Assembly: GCA_012838995.1 (NCBI GenBank)
Contig: DUOD01000048.1
Coordinates: forward strand, 26,015 to 90,014
Reading direction: 5' to 3'
DNA: 64,000 bases
Source of the DNA: Clostridiales bacterium
GTDB taxonomy: Bacteria > Bacillota > Clostridia > DUOD01
Part shown: in pieces, positions 1 through 7,765 of the stretch
Position numbering within the stretch: position 1 is the first letter of the stretch
Layout: the number at the start of each line of letters is the position of its first letter
Position numbers and translations under genes: made by a program
The notes under the pieces: model-generated
What the model saw: the letters and a program-made list of their open reading frames with translations, nothing else
What the model was told of the DNA's origin: nothing
Database searches by the model: none

Positions 1-2
1 CC

Positions 3-992
3 AATTATATAGAAGCAGAAGAGAGGGTGGTGTCTGAGCTTAAGGCTATCAACAAGCCTTTTATCATATTGCTTAATTCCAAGTATCCCCAAGCCGAAGA
101 TACTGTAAAACTGCAACAGGCTTTACAGGAGAAGTATGACACACCTGTGCTGGCCATAGATATTTTAAACATGACAATAGATGATATAAATAATATACTG
201 GAGAAGATACTCTTTGAATTCCCGGTTAGAGAAATTGATATATTCCTGCCTAAATGGGTGGAAACTCTGGAGTATGAACACTGGTTGATGGATCACATAT
301 TAACCGGATTGAAGGGAAATATGACATCGGTATCCAAGGTAAGGGATATAGAAGAATATAAAAACATTTTTGACGAGTCGGAGCATGTGAAAAATGTGGA
401 AATCAGCAGCATAAACTTAGGTGAGGGCAAAGCCGTTATGCACTTAAATATCAATGATCGGCTGTTTTATAAGATATTGGGAGAGGTTTCGGGCTATACA
501 ATAGAAGGCGACTATCAATTGATAGGCCTGATGAGGGAATTGGCCTTTGCTAAAAGGGAATACGACAGGGTAGCCGATGCCCTGGACAGTGTTAAGGAAA
601 CCGGTTACGGTGTAGTGCCTCCCAAAATGGAAGAATTGACGTTGGAAGAACCGGAGATCGTAAGACAGGGTAATAGATTTGGAGTGAGATTGCGAGCAAG
701 CGCTCCGTCTCTGCATATCATACGGGCCGATGTGGAAACCGAAGTATCACCCATTGTGGGCACAGAAAAACAAAGCGAGGAATTGGTGGAATATCTGTTG
801 GAGGAGTTTGAATCGGATACATCCAAGATATGGGAGTCCAATATTTTCGGAAAGTCCCTTCATGAACTGGTAAAGGAAGGCCTGTCCAATAAACTCAATA
901 GAATGCCGGAGGATGCCCAGATTAAGTTACAAGAAACCCTCCAAAGGATAATAAATGAAGGCAGCGGCGGTTTAATCTGCATAATATTATAA
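3..992 (+). CDS. spoIVA: SpoIVA, stage IV sporulation protein A (5' truncated by window edge)
   Basis: ATPase that polymerises on the outer forespore membrane as the base layer of the spore coat, anchored by SpoVM. The reading frame is open from the left edge, so only the C-terminal 329 residues are visible (the Bacillus protein is about 492 aa). A GTG at position 27 lies inside the frame and is not a start. The visible part covers the end of the ATPase-like region, the middle domain and the C-terminal domain, and it ends with the hydrophobic tail GGLICIIL typical of the family. The N-terminal Walker A lies outside the window. A terminator hairpin follows 24 bases after the stop. Confidence 0.95.
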   Translation, partial: NYIEAEERVVSELKAINKPFIILLNSKYPQAEDTVKLQQALQEKYDTPVLAIDILNMTIDDINNILEKILFEFPVREIDIFLPKWVETLEYEHWLMDHILTGLKGNMTSVSKVRDIEEYKNIFDESEHVKNVEISSINLGEGKAVMHLNINDRLFYKILGEVSGYTIEGDYQLIGLMRELAFAKREYDRVADALDSVKETGYGVVPPKMEELTLEEPEIVRQGNRFGVRLRASAPSLHIIRADVETEVSPIVGTEKQSEELVEYLLEEFESDTSKIWESNIFGKSLHELVKEGLSNKLNRMPEDAQIKLQETLQRIINEGSGGLICIIL

Positions 993-1016
993 AATAACAA
1001 AGAATGGAAAAAAATA

Positions 1017-1052
1017 GGGCTGTCCTAAGGGCAGCCCATATTATATTATTTT
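1017..1052 (+). terminator. Rho-independent terminator after spoIVA
   Basis: Stem GGGCTG-CC with GG-CAGCCC (1017-1037, one mismatch, small loop) followed by an AT-rich tract ending in TTATTTT. The T tract is broken, so this is a moderate call. It separates spoIVA from the tRNA promoter. Confidence 0.6.
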
Positions 1053-1067
1053 AATGACGGAAATTTC

Positions 1068-1096
1068 TTTACAAAATAAATTTTATATGCTAAAAT
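1068..1096 (+). promoter_or_regulatory. SigA-type promoter of tRNA-Pro
   Basis: TTTACA at 1068-1073, 17-base spacer, TAAAAT at 1091-1096. The mature tRNA begins 12 bases past the -10 box. Confidence 0.7.
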
Positions 1097-1108
1097 AGTA
1101 TCCGGTGT

Positions 1109-1186
1109 CGGGGCGTGGCTCAGTTTGGCTAGAGCACTAGACTGGGGGTCTAGGGGTCGCAGGTTCAAATCCTGTCGCTCCGACCA
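1109..1186 (+). tRNA. tRNA-Pro (anticodon GGG)
   Basis: A full cloverleaf can be drawn. The acceptor stem CGGGGCG (1109-1115) pairs with CGCTCCG (1176-1182, one G-U). The D arm starts GGCTCAG, the anticodon stem CTAGA/TCTAG encloses a loop with GGG at the anticodon position, and the T arm contains GGTTCAAATCC. The 3' CCA (1184-1186) is encoded. It appears to be a single-gene transcription unit between spoIVA and sfsA. Confidence 0.95.
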
Positions 1187-1279
1187 TTATATTTTAAATT
1201 TAGTTAGGTCAACCAATCAATTGTTTCATGTCCATTGAAACAGTTGTTTTTTTATTATTTGGAAAGGTCATCCATAATC

Positions 1280-1978
1280 ATGTCTATAGTATTTCAACCG
1301 CCTTTGATAAAAGGTACTCTTGTTAAAAGACAAAACAGATTCGTTGCCCAGGTAATGGTAGATAATGACAAGCACCTGGCCCATGTGCCCAATACCGGTA
1401 GAATGAAAGAGTTTATGGTGCCCGGAGCCGATGTTTGGATAAGGCCGGCCACAACCACTGGCCGAAAAACGGCTTATGATTTGCTGTTGATAAGGGAAGG
1501 GGAGTCAATGGTCTACATAGATTCCCGCGGCGCCAACCAAATGATATATGAAGCCATTAACCGGGGAGAGTTGGCCAAGTACTTTCCCGTAGTTAAGGAC
1601 ATTAAAAGGGAGGTGGTGTATGGAAACAGCCGTATGGATATGGCGGTTTTCGACGGTTATTATCACCACCTGATAGAGATCAAGTGTGTAACGCTGGTTA
1701 AAGAGGGCAGGGCCATGTTCCCGGATGCCCCTACCCAGCGCGGAACCAAGCATATTAAGGATCTTATCCGGGCTGTAGAGGAAGGGTATAAGTCGTGGCT
1801 TGTTTTTGTGGTGCAAAGGCAGGACGGGACCTCTTTTTCCTCCAACCATTCAACCGATCCACTTTTTTCCGAGACTGTTAAATACGGTGCAAGTAAGGGT
1901 GTAAATCTTTTAGCCCTAAATTGTGTTGTGGATACCAGTGCCGTGGCTTTAAATGACGTAATAGATATATTTTTGTAG
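1280..1978 (+). CDS. sfsA: SfsA family protein (sugar fermentation stimulation homologue)
   Basis: 232 aa, the usual SfsA length. Family motifs visible: GRMKEFMVPGADV near residue 35, IEIKCVTL near residue 133 (nuclease-like beta strand with E-x-K) and PDAPTQRGTKH near residue 152. The family has an OB-like N-terminal half and a restriction-nuclease-like C-terminal half. In E. coli it was linked to maltose gene expression and DNA binding, but the molecular role in Firmicutes is unproven. I chose the ATG at 1280 because it follows a GGAAAGG ribosome site, whereas an upstream start at 1235 would add a non-conserved hydrophobic leader. Monocistronic by spacing. Confidence 0.93.
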   Translation: MSIVFQPPLIKGTLVKRQNRFVAQVMVDNDKHLAHVPNTGRMKEFMVPGADVWIRPATTTGRKTAYDLLLIREGESMVYIDSRGANQMIYEAINRGELAKYFPVVKDIKREVVYGNSRMDMAVFDGYYHHLIEIKCVTLVKEGRAMFPDAPTQRGTKHIKDLIRAVEEGYKSWLVFVVQRQDGTSFSSNHSTDPLFSETVKYGASKGVNLLALNCVVDTSAVALNDVIDIFL

Positions 1979-2074
1979 TTATATATATCCTCAGTAATAA
2001 AATATGTCGGCAATTTGTCATTATATGTTATAATAAAGATTGGGAATATAAAACTATCTGGGGGGTTTTGGGAT

Positions 2075-2386
2075 ATGGATTTGTCCAATAATTATAATGA
2101 AGACAGCAATACATGGGTAGTAAAGCTCAGCGGTGAGGTCGATATATATAATTCCTCGCAGTTAAAGAATCAGATAGATAAATTAATTGACCAGCGGAGC
2201 GGTAATATTACTCTGGATTGCACCAATCTAACCTATATTGACAGTACAGGTCTGGGAGTTCTAATAGGTATTCTTAAAAGGGTTAAGGAATACGGAGGCA
2301 AAATAAATATAAGAAATTTAAAGCCCTACATTAAGAAAATATTTGTCATTACCGAACTGGATAAAGTATTTAGCATAGAGGTGTAA
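2075..2386 (+). CDS. STAS-domain anti-sigma factor antagonist (SpoIIAA/RsbV-like)
   Basis: 103-aa single STAS domain. The phosphorylatable serine is in YIDSTGLGVL (about residues 67-76), the position phosphorylated by RsbW/SpoIIAB kinases in known partner-switching systems. ATG at 2075 is preceded by a strong GGGGGG site; an upstream start at 2015 would add a non-STAS leader. It is the first gene of a tight cluster (3-base gap to the anti-sigma homologue, then a 4-base overlap to the sigma gene), so it most likely frees that sigma factor when unphosphorylated. It may be SpoIIAA-like or RsbV-like; I infer RsbV-like because the sigma factor looks closest to SigB. Confidence 0.88.
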   Translation: MDLSNNYNEDSNTWVVKLSGEVDIYNSSQLKNQIDKLIDQRSGNITLDCTNLTYIDSTGLGVLIGILKRVKEYGGKINIRNLKPYIKKIFVITELDKVFSIEV

Positions 2387-2389
2387 CCA

Positions 2390-2839
2390 ATGTCTGAAGA
2401 AAATGTGGTTAAAAAGCGGACAACGTCCCTACAAAGGGACAGAATAACCCTGGAATTGCCGGTAAAACCCGACTATGTTATGGTTGTACGACTGACTACC
2501 GCTGCCATAATGACCAGAGCGGGCTTTAATATAGACGATATAGAAGATTTGAAGATGGCAATAGCCGAGGCATATACCACCATCATAAGGCTGTACGGTC
2601 AAGGGGATTGTGTCATAGAGTACCAGTTTGAACAGGGCTGGACTCAAATATCGATAAATTTAAAGAATTATAAATCCATGACCCGGGACATTGATGGGTC
2701 TGGGGTTCGGCCCAGAACAACGACCCAGGAAGACGAGCTTAGCAGCTATATAATACACTCCATAATGGATGATGTTCAGATATTTAGGCAAAACGGTGCT
2801 GTGGTGGGCATGACAATGGTTAAAGGGAATGGGCTATGA
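2390..2839 (+). CDS. RsbW/SpoIIAB-like anti-sigma factor with degenerate ATP-binding site
   Basis: 149 aa. It lines up end to end with RsbW: ELPVKPDYVMVVRLT near residue 22, then the IEDLKMAIAEAYTT helix. All three Bergerat boxes are altered. The Mg-binding Asn of the N-box (EACTN in RsbW) is Thr (EAYTT). The D-x-G-x-G box is replaced by NLKNYKS. The Gly-rich lid (EGGLGLY) is EDELSSY. The helix after the lid, SIMDDVQIF, is kept. Kinase activity is therefore not expected, although sigma binding may remain. Its stop overlaps the sigma start as ATGA, which implies translational coupling. The frame is intact with normal codon use, so it is not an obvious pseudogene. Confidence 0.85.
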   Translation: MSEENVVKKRTTSLQRDRITLELPVKPDYVMVVRLTTAAIMTRAGFNIDDIEDLKMAIAEAYTTIIRLYGQGDCVIEYQFEQGWTQISINLKNYKSMTRDIDGSGVRPRTTTQEDELSSYIIHSIMDDVQIFRQNGAVVGMTMVKGNGL

Positions 2840-3603
2840 GATCGACAGAACTTAAAATAAAAAAACCCTATGAAAACTATGATGATGAGGTATTATTTCG
2901 GTACTATCGAGATACAAAGGATGTCAGGATAAGGAATTACCTGGTGGAGAAATACCTCTTCATCCCAAAAATAATAGCAAAAAAATTTGCAAACCGGGGC
3001 GTGGAATACGACGATATATATCAGGTTGCCAGCCTGGCTTTAATAAGGGCTGTAGATAGGTATGACGTTGACAGGGGTTATAAGTTTTCCAGTTATGCAA
3101 CACCCACGATAGTAGGTGAAATAAAGAACTATTTTAGGGATAAGAGCAAAATTATAAGATTGCCTAGAAGCAATAGCGAACTGCTAAAAAAGATTGGCCA
3201 TGCCAAAAGTCAGTTGACCCAGCAATTGGGCAGAATACCTACTGCCAAGGAAATTGGGGACAAAGTAGGCCTGGACGAAGAAAAGGTAATAGAATTAATA
3301 GAAAGCGGTCTTTCGGTACAGGCTGATTCCCTGGACCGGATGATAGGGGAGCAGGGAGACAAGCAACTGTCCGAAATTATAGGCAAGGAGGAAAGCTGCT
3401 TTACCAGGATAGAAAACAGGGATTTTATGGAAAAATGCATAGATAACTTAAACCTGCTGGAAAAAAGGGTTATCAGGGAACGATTTTTTGAAGAAAAAAC
3501 CCAAAGGGAAGTGGCGGAAGGTATTGGCGTATCTCAGATGTACATATCACGGCTGGAAAGAAAGCTGTTGGAAAAATTCCGAAGGGTTTTAAAAAATATG
3601 TAA
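2836..3603 (+). CDS. RNA polymerase sigma factor, SigB/SigF/SigG subfamily
   Basis: 255 aa. Region 2 carries EYDDIYQVASLALIRAVDRYD and the promoter-melting segment KFSSYATPTIVGEIKNYFRDK (about residues 86-106). Region 3 follows (SELLKKIGHAKSQL, PTAKEIGDKVGL), and region 4 ends in the helix-turn-helix TQREVAEGIGVSQMYISRLE. The YATPTIVGEIK signature marks the SigB/F/G group. It starts inside the stop codon of the anti-sigma homologue and ends at a terminator, so the operon is STAS, anti-sigma, sigma. Which sigma it is (general stress SigB-like or a second sporulation factor) cannot be told from sequence alone. Confidence 0.92.
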   Translation: MRSTELKIKKPYENYDDEVLFRYYRDTKDVRIRNYLVEKYLFIPKIIAKKFANRGVEYDDIYQVASLALIRAVDRYDVDRGYKFSSYATPTIVGEIKNYFRDKSKIIRLPRSNSELLKKIGHAKSQLTQQLGRIPTAKEIGDKVGLDEEKVIELIESGLSVQADSLDRMIGEQGDKQLSEIIGKEESCFTRIENRDFMEKCIDNLNLLEKRVIRERFFEEKTQREVAEGIGVSQMYISRLERKLLEKFRRVLKNM

Positions 3604-3624
3604 GTGGTGAATACCACTTTTTTG
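3602..3624 (+). terminator. Terminator after the sigma gene
   Basis: Stem AAGTGGT (3602-3608) with ACCACTT (3613-3619), four-base loop, then a run of T. It overlaps the sigma stop codon and separates the following HATPase gene. Confidence 0.75.
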
Positions 3625-3730
3625 TTTAACTTTGGAACGGCCGTTTAAAAATATATTATGGTTTAAAAATGTTTTTAAACCGTGGATAATATATTATATG
3701 GTGGGTATGTCATAATTGGAGGTAAGTGAT

Positions 3731-4156
3731 GTGCAAGCCGGAGGTTTTTCTATTTCTATGGTATCGGATATATCCATAATTAGGGGTACGGTAAGCCGGG
3801 TACTTGGTTTTATAAAAAGCAGGGTTAACCTTAAGGAAGAGATGGAATACGACATTAAGCTAATATTAAACGAACTGCTGTTAAATGCCGTCATCCACGG
3901 CAATCGCTACTGCCGTGATAAAAGGGTAGATATTAAGCTGGACATATTAAAGAACGGAAAAATGATGTTGGCAGTTAATGATCAAGGAGAAGGTTTCAGT
4001 TACCCATCCTACCAGCACAGGCGGCCAATATTGGACCCGGAACAGGAAGGCGGCCGGGGTTTGAATATAATACAAGCATTATCCGATGAAGTGAGGTACA
4101 ATAAAAAGGGCAATAGGGTAACGGTGATAAAAACCTTGGAGGATAAAAGGGCATGA
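3731..4156 (+). CDS. ATP-binding anti-sigma regulatory protein (HATPase/RsbW-like serine kinase)
   Basis: 141 aa HATPase_c_2 domain with every Bergerat box in place: N-box LNELLLNAVIHGN (about residues 46-58), G1 box NDQGEGF and lid GGRGLNII. This contrasts with the degenerate homologue two genes upstream. A GTG at 3731 sits 7 bases after a GGAGGT site at 3718-3723; a TTG at 3716 overlaps that site and is less likely. A terminator separates it from the sigma operon, so it is probably transcribed separately. It could be the kinase that phosphorylates the upstream STAS protein; this is an inference from proximity. Confidence 0.85.
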   Translation: MQAGGFSISMVSDISIIRGTVSRVLGFIKSRVNLKEEMEYDIKLILNELLLNAVIHGNRYCRDKRVDIKLDILKNGKMMLAVNDQGEGFSYPSYQHRRPILDPEQEGGRGLNIIQALSDEVRYNKKGNRVTVIKTLEDKRA

Positions 4157-4175
4157 AATAATAGGGGGGTTGTAC

Positions 4176-4868
4176 TTGAAGGGTTGCAAAAAAGTATTAA
4201 CATTAGTCCTAAAGATTATAGCAGCCCTAGTTCTCACGACAATATTGGTGCTGACTAACCTGGAAATAATAGTTTCAAATAAAAATTATTTTGACACGCA
4301 ATACCAAAGGTACAATGTGTATGACAATCTTTCTATAGACAGAGAACAGCTGCTTGGTGGGACCCATCACCTAATAAGTTATCTAGAGGGTAGGCAGGAT
4401 AACTTGGATATATTGGTAAACATTGAAAGCGATACCGTTAAACTTTTTAATACCAAAGAGATTTTACACCTTGAAGATGTCCGGGTATTGTTTGAACAGG
4501 GATATAGGCTCAGGTTCTTTTCGATATTGATATTAGCCGTACTTCTGATATTAATTTACAGGCTAACGGGAAAGGACAGGGTATCCTTTATAAAAAGTAT
4601 TAGGCATATTTCCCTTTATCCCCTTGTTTTAATCGGGATATTGGCAGCCGCCTTTATTTCGGATTTTAATCGTTTTTTTACCTATTTTCACTTAATATTT
4701 TTCACCAATGATTTATGGATATTAAATCCCCAGACCGACAGGTTGATAGTCATGTATCCCGAAGGTTTCTTTATGGATACCGCCCTTTTGATTTTGGGTC
4801 TGTTCCTTATTGAGATAATAGCAATTTCTGTCCTTTCAACCGTATTTATAAAACGAAGGTCTAAATAA
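4176..4868 (+). CDS. DUF1461 / TIGR01906 family integral membrane protein
   Basis: About 230 aa with membrane segments near the N-terminus, around residues 110-130, 145-165 and at the C-terminus. The family signature FHLIFFTNDLWILNP...MYPEGFF is clear near residues 170-200, and the extracytoplasmic loop contains HLEDVRVLFEQGYRLR. No function is established for the family. The TTG at 4176 lies 5 bases after a GGGGGG site; the TTG at 4170 overlaps that site. It follows the HATPase gene by 19 bases, so the two are probably co-transcribed. Ends at a terminator. Confidence 0.85.
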   Translation: MKGCKKVLTLVLKIIAALVLTTILVLTNLEIIVSNKNYFDTQYQRYNVYDNLSIDREQLLGGTHHLISYLEGRQDNLDILVNIESDTVKLFNTKEILHLEDVRVLFEQGYRLRFFSILILAVLLILIYRLTGKDRVSFIKSIRHISLYPLVLIGILAAAFISDFNRFFTYFHLIFFTNDLWILNPQTDRLIVMYPEGFFMDTALLILGLFLIEIIAISVLSTVFIKRRSK

Positions 4869-4880
4869 GGAAAATGTTCA

Positions 4881-4910
4881 AAATCCTTCTCGTTATGGAA
4901 GGATTTTTTT
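4881..4910 (+). terminator. Terminator after the DUF1461 gene
   Basis: Stem AAATCCTTC (4881-4889) with GAAGGATTT (4898-4906), eight-base loop, followed by a T run. Confidence 0.85.
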
Positions 4911-4946
4911 ATTCTATGTCAAATAGGTAAATCTAAAGGGTTATAA

Positions 4947-5978
4947 ATGGCATGGGGATCGGGGATATCCATGAAAGGATGGTTTGTTAAAGGTACCGGG
5001 GTTGGGCTGGCCGCAAGGGGGATAATGTTTTTATTAACAACCTTATTTTTATTAACAACACCGGCATGTAACCCGGACGAAAATGCATATGACCGTTTAA
5101 CATCTTTAGAACATGAAGACCGGTTTCGCGGATTAGTTATTAGAAACGAGAGGGTATACCCTTCACCGGCCAGCGGTAGGATATTACGCCATAAAGGGGA
5201 AGAACAAAGAATTAAAAAGGACGGCAAAATAATGACCATAATCACCCGCCAACACGACGAAGGGTTTTATGAACACCTAAAAAGTATTACACGGCAAATA
5301 GCGGCTTATGAAAGGGATAACCTGGTGGGGACCATTTTAAAAAAAGATTTGGATATCATCGACCGAAGGATTCTTGAGGAAATTGACAATCTGGGCACCA
5401 CAAATGATAGCGACAATGTAAAGGCCGACGACAAGGCATTAAAAAAGTTGGAGGGGTTGCTGGAAAAAAAGAAGGAGCTTATCGACAAGATTAATGAAAA
5501 GACGCCTTATATGGAACAGTTGTACAATAAAAGGTCTGAGATGATTAAAAGTCTTAAACAGTCTTTCGTTGATGTGTTTTCCCCTGTTTCGGGCATAGTC
5601 AGTTACTGCTATGACGGGTTGGAGACGGTATTTAGCAGCAGAAGCCTTGATCATTTAACTGCAGAACAGTTGACGGAGCTGACGCCCGGGGAGAATATAG
5701 AGGTAGACCGTGCAACCTATGGTCAGCCCCTGTTTAAGATTATAGACCACCATCAGTGGTATGTGGTTACTTTAAAAAAGTTCGATAAACCGCCTTTTTT
5801 TGATAAAAATCAGACAATAAAGATGAAAATTTTCCAATTAGATGGTAAAATATTGGATGCAAAGGTGTATAATATAATAAAAGATAAAGGTTATGATATT
5901 ATTGTTTTTTCCATTGACCAACAGGTGAAGGGTTACACAAAGATTCGCAGCATAGATTTTAACATAATAGTAGTATAG
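4947..5978 (+). CDS. HlyD-like membrane fusion / barrel-sandwich protein
   Basis: 343 aa. One N-terminal hydrophobic segment (GIMFLLTTLFLLTTPAC) is followed by a first half-motif (VYPSPASGRI), a long charged coiled coil (about residues 110-195) and a second half-motif (VFSPVSGIVSYCYDGLE). That is the HlyD/AcrA adaptor layout. No transporter gene is adjacent. Similar proteins sit directly upstream of yggS-sepF in many Clostridia, which suggests an envelope or division role rather than classical export; this is inference. The C in TPAC could be a weak lipobox, but the -3 position is Thr. Start uncertain: ATG at 4947 or 4971. Confidence 0.75.
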   Translation: MAWGSGISMKGWFVKGTGVGLAARGIMFLLTTLFLLTTPACNPDENAYDRLTSLEHEDRFRGLVIRNERVYPSPASGRILRHKGEEQRIKKDGKIMTIITRQHDEGFYEHLKSITRQIAAYERDNLVGTILKKDLDIIDRRILEEIDNLGTTNDSDNVKADDKALKKLEGLLEKKKELIDKINEKTPYMEQLYNKRSEMIKSLKQSFVDVFSPVSGIVSYCYDGLETVFSSRSLDHLTAEQLTELTPGENIEVDRATYGQPLFKIIDHHQWYVVTLKKFDKPPFFDKNQTIKMKIFQLDGKILDAKVYNIIKDKGYDIIVFSIDQQVKGYTKIRSIDFNIIVV

Positions 5979-6022
5979 AAGGATTGAAGTTGTAGAAACA
6001 ATCAATGTATAATAAAAAAAGA

Positions 6023-6145
6023 ATGTGCGCAAAAAATGTCAAAGGACGGTGTAGCGGGGTGGAAGTTCTGGCTATGGAGCAGTCAAAGGCAATAGTTAAA
6101 GGGTATACAACAAATCTTTTTAATCGGGTATTTATAAACCGGTGA
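6023..6145 (+). CDS. Possible 40-aa small ORF between the HlyD-like gene and yggS
   Basis: An ATG-started 40-codon frame (begins MCAKNVKGRC, ends NLFNRVFINR) fills most of the 178-base gap. An internal ATG at 6074, after a GGGGTGG stretch, would give 23 aa. The frame ends just before the yggS ribosome site. I recognise no family. The basic C-terminus is compatible with a small protein, but the spacer could equally be untranslated. Confidence 0.22.
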   Translation: MCAKNVKGRCSGVEVLAMEQSKAIVKGYTTNLFNRVFINR

Positions 6146-6156
6146 ATGGAGGACAT

Positions 6157-6846
6157 ATGGAGCTTAAGGAACGACTGGAAAAGGTACGTTACCGTATTCA
6201 TCAGGCTGCCCAAAGAGCCGGGACATCGCCCGAGTATATTCGTTTGGTAGCGGTGACCAAGACCGTTGATATCAACAGAATTAACCATGTTCTCAATCTT
6301 GGCATTACAGACATTGGCGAGAATAGGGTTCAGGAGATGCTGTCCAAGTACGGACGGCTCAGCGGCCCCGTTAACTGGCATTTTATCGGGTATCTACAGA
6401 CCAACAAGGTTAAATATATCGTAGATAAAACCTACTTAATCCATTCTCTGGATAGAATAAAGCTGGCCGATAAATTAAATAAGGCGGCGGAGAAATCCGG
6501 CAGGGTGTTGGATGTACTGGTTCAAGTAAACGTGTCGGGAGAGGATACGAAATACGGTGTGCCGGGGCATGAATATTTTGAATTCGTCAAGCGGTTGGAA
6601 CAGTTTCCAAATATCAGGGTTAAAGGATTGATGACCATAGCTCCTTTCGTTGAAGATGAAGAGCAAGTCAGGCCATATTTTAAAATGCTAAGGGAACTGT
6701 ACGAGGAAACAAAGGCAAAATTGGCTGTGGGCAAAGATATGGAATATTTGTCCATGGGCATGACCAACGATTACAGAGTGGCCATAGAAGAAGGGGCTAA
6801 TATGATAAGATTGGGAACGGCGTTATTTGGGGAAAGGCATAAATAA
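6157..6846 (+). CDS. yggS: YggS/YlmE family pyridoxal-5'-phosphate homeostasis protein
   Basis: 229 aa, alanine-racemase-like fold type III PLP carrier. The PLP lysine is in RLVAVTKTVD (about residue 35). GENRVQEM, WHFIGYLQTNKVK and the phosphate-binding LSMGMTNDY near residue 200 are all present. These proteins hold PLP and influence vitamin B6 and amino-acid balance; no enzymatic reaction is established. The ATG at 6157 follows a GGAGGA site. Just upstream of sepF (20 bases), as in Bacillus ylmE-sepF. Confidence 0.95.
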   Translation: MELKERLEKVRYRIHQAAQRAGTSPEYIRLVAVTKTVDINRINHVLNLGITDIGENRVQEMLSKYGRLSGPVNWHFIGYLQTNKVKYIVDKTYLIHSLDRIKLADKLNKAAEKSGRVLDVLVQVNVSGEDTKYGVPGHEYFEFVKRLEQFPNIRVKGLMTIAPFVEDEEQVRPYFKMLRELYEETKAKLAVGKDMEYLSMGMTNDYRVAIEEGANMIRLGTALFGERHK

Positions 6847-6866
6847 ACGAAGGGGGATAAAACATA

Positions 6867-7340
6867 ATGGGAAACAAATTTTTCAAAAAAATGCTAAACA
6901 TTATAGGCCTTGACGAGGATGTGGTATATGAGGATTATGAACCGGAAGAAGAGGTCCATGATACTTTAAACGTCAATGAGGATACCGATCACCGTTCAGC
7001 CGTAAGGCAGAGGAAAAAGGCCAAGGTAGTTAACCTTCATACAACCAAGCAAATGAGGATAGTCCTCTATCAGCCCTTTTCCTATGAAGATTGCCAGAAT
7101 ATCGTCGATAACCTGAGAAACAGAAAACCGGTCATAGTGAATCTGGAGTCCATGGATGTAGAGCTGGCTAAAAAGACCTTAAACTTTCTTAGCGGTGCCG
7201 TATATGCCCTGGACGGTGTCATACAAAAGATTTCCAAGGTAATTTTCTTATTGGCGCCAAATAACGTAGATATATCCGGCAATATTCCGGAAGAATTAAT
7301 GACCGACCAGTACTTTCCGTTCTATCAGGATGAAGAATAA
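6867..7340 (+). CDS. sepF: SepF, cell division protein
   Basis: 157 aa. N-terminal amphipathic membrane helix (MGNKFFKKMLNIIGL), an acidic linker, then the compact SepF domain (RIVLYQPFSYEDCQNIVDNL...VNLESMDVELAKKTLNFLSG) that binds the FtsZ C-terminus and tethers Z-ring filaments. Length is normal. Part of the yggS-sepF-yggT-divIVA division cluster. Confidence 0.96.
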   Translation: MGNKFFKKMLNIIGLDEDVVYEDYEPEEEVHDTLNVNEDTDHRSAVRQRKKAKVVNLHTTKQMRIVLYQPFSYEDCQNIVDNLRNRKPVIVNLESMDVELAKKTLNFLSGAVYALDGVIQKISKVIFLLAPNNVDISGNIPEELMTDQYFPFYQDEE

Positions 7341-7366
7341 AGCCTATAAAAAAGGAGAGATTGTTT

Positions 7367-7651
7367 TTGAACCCAGTGGTGGCGATCGGTATAATACTCG
7401 GTGCAGCCAGGTTTTTAGATATAATAATATGGATTATAATTATTAATGCACTACTTTCTTGGGTATTAGACTTTAGGCATCCCTTAAGAAGATTTTTATC
7501 GGCCTTTACAGAACCTTTAATTAGCCCCTTTAGAAAATTGATACAAAGGCTACCCATCGGCGGATTACCGATAGACATTTCACCGCTGATAGCTATAATC
7601 GTTTTAAGGATAATAATAGGCGTACTCTATAGCATTGCGCGAAGCATATGA
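7367..7651 (+). CDS. yggT: YggT family membrane protein
   Basis: 94 aa with two membrane segments separated by a polar, slightly basic loop. The family hallmark SWVLDFRHPLRRFL...EPLISPFRKLIQRLP is visible. The TTG at 7367 lies 8 bases after AAAGGAGAG; a TTG at 7361 would overlap that site. It is the ylmG homologue next to sepF. Homologues affect envelope or nucleoid organisation, but the mechanism is unknown. Confidence 0.92.
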   Translation: MNPVVAIGIILGAARFLDIIIWIIIINALLSWVLDFRHPLRRFLSAFTEPLISPFRKLIQRLPIGGLPIDISPLIAIIVLRIIIGVLYSIARSI

Positions 7652-7765
7652 AAAGGCGGTATCGTTGGCAAAACAGTAACGGGGTAAAGCCCGTTGAAAA
7701 GGTATATACTTTAGTATCCTGTGACTTGTGTGCTCAAAAATCTAGGCAATGAGGAGGATGTGTAT

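Noticed and set aside
2029..2034. TATAAT upstream of the STAS-sigma operon
   Set aside because: No acceptable -35 hexamer 16-18 bases upstream; an alternative-sigma promoter may exist but cannot be fixed from sequence alone.
4947..5978. HlyD-like protein as part of a drug or toxin exporter
   Set aside because: No ABC or MFS transporter gene is adjacent; the genomic context is cell division (yggS-sepF).
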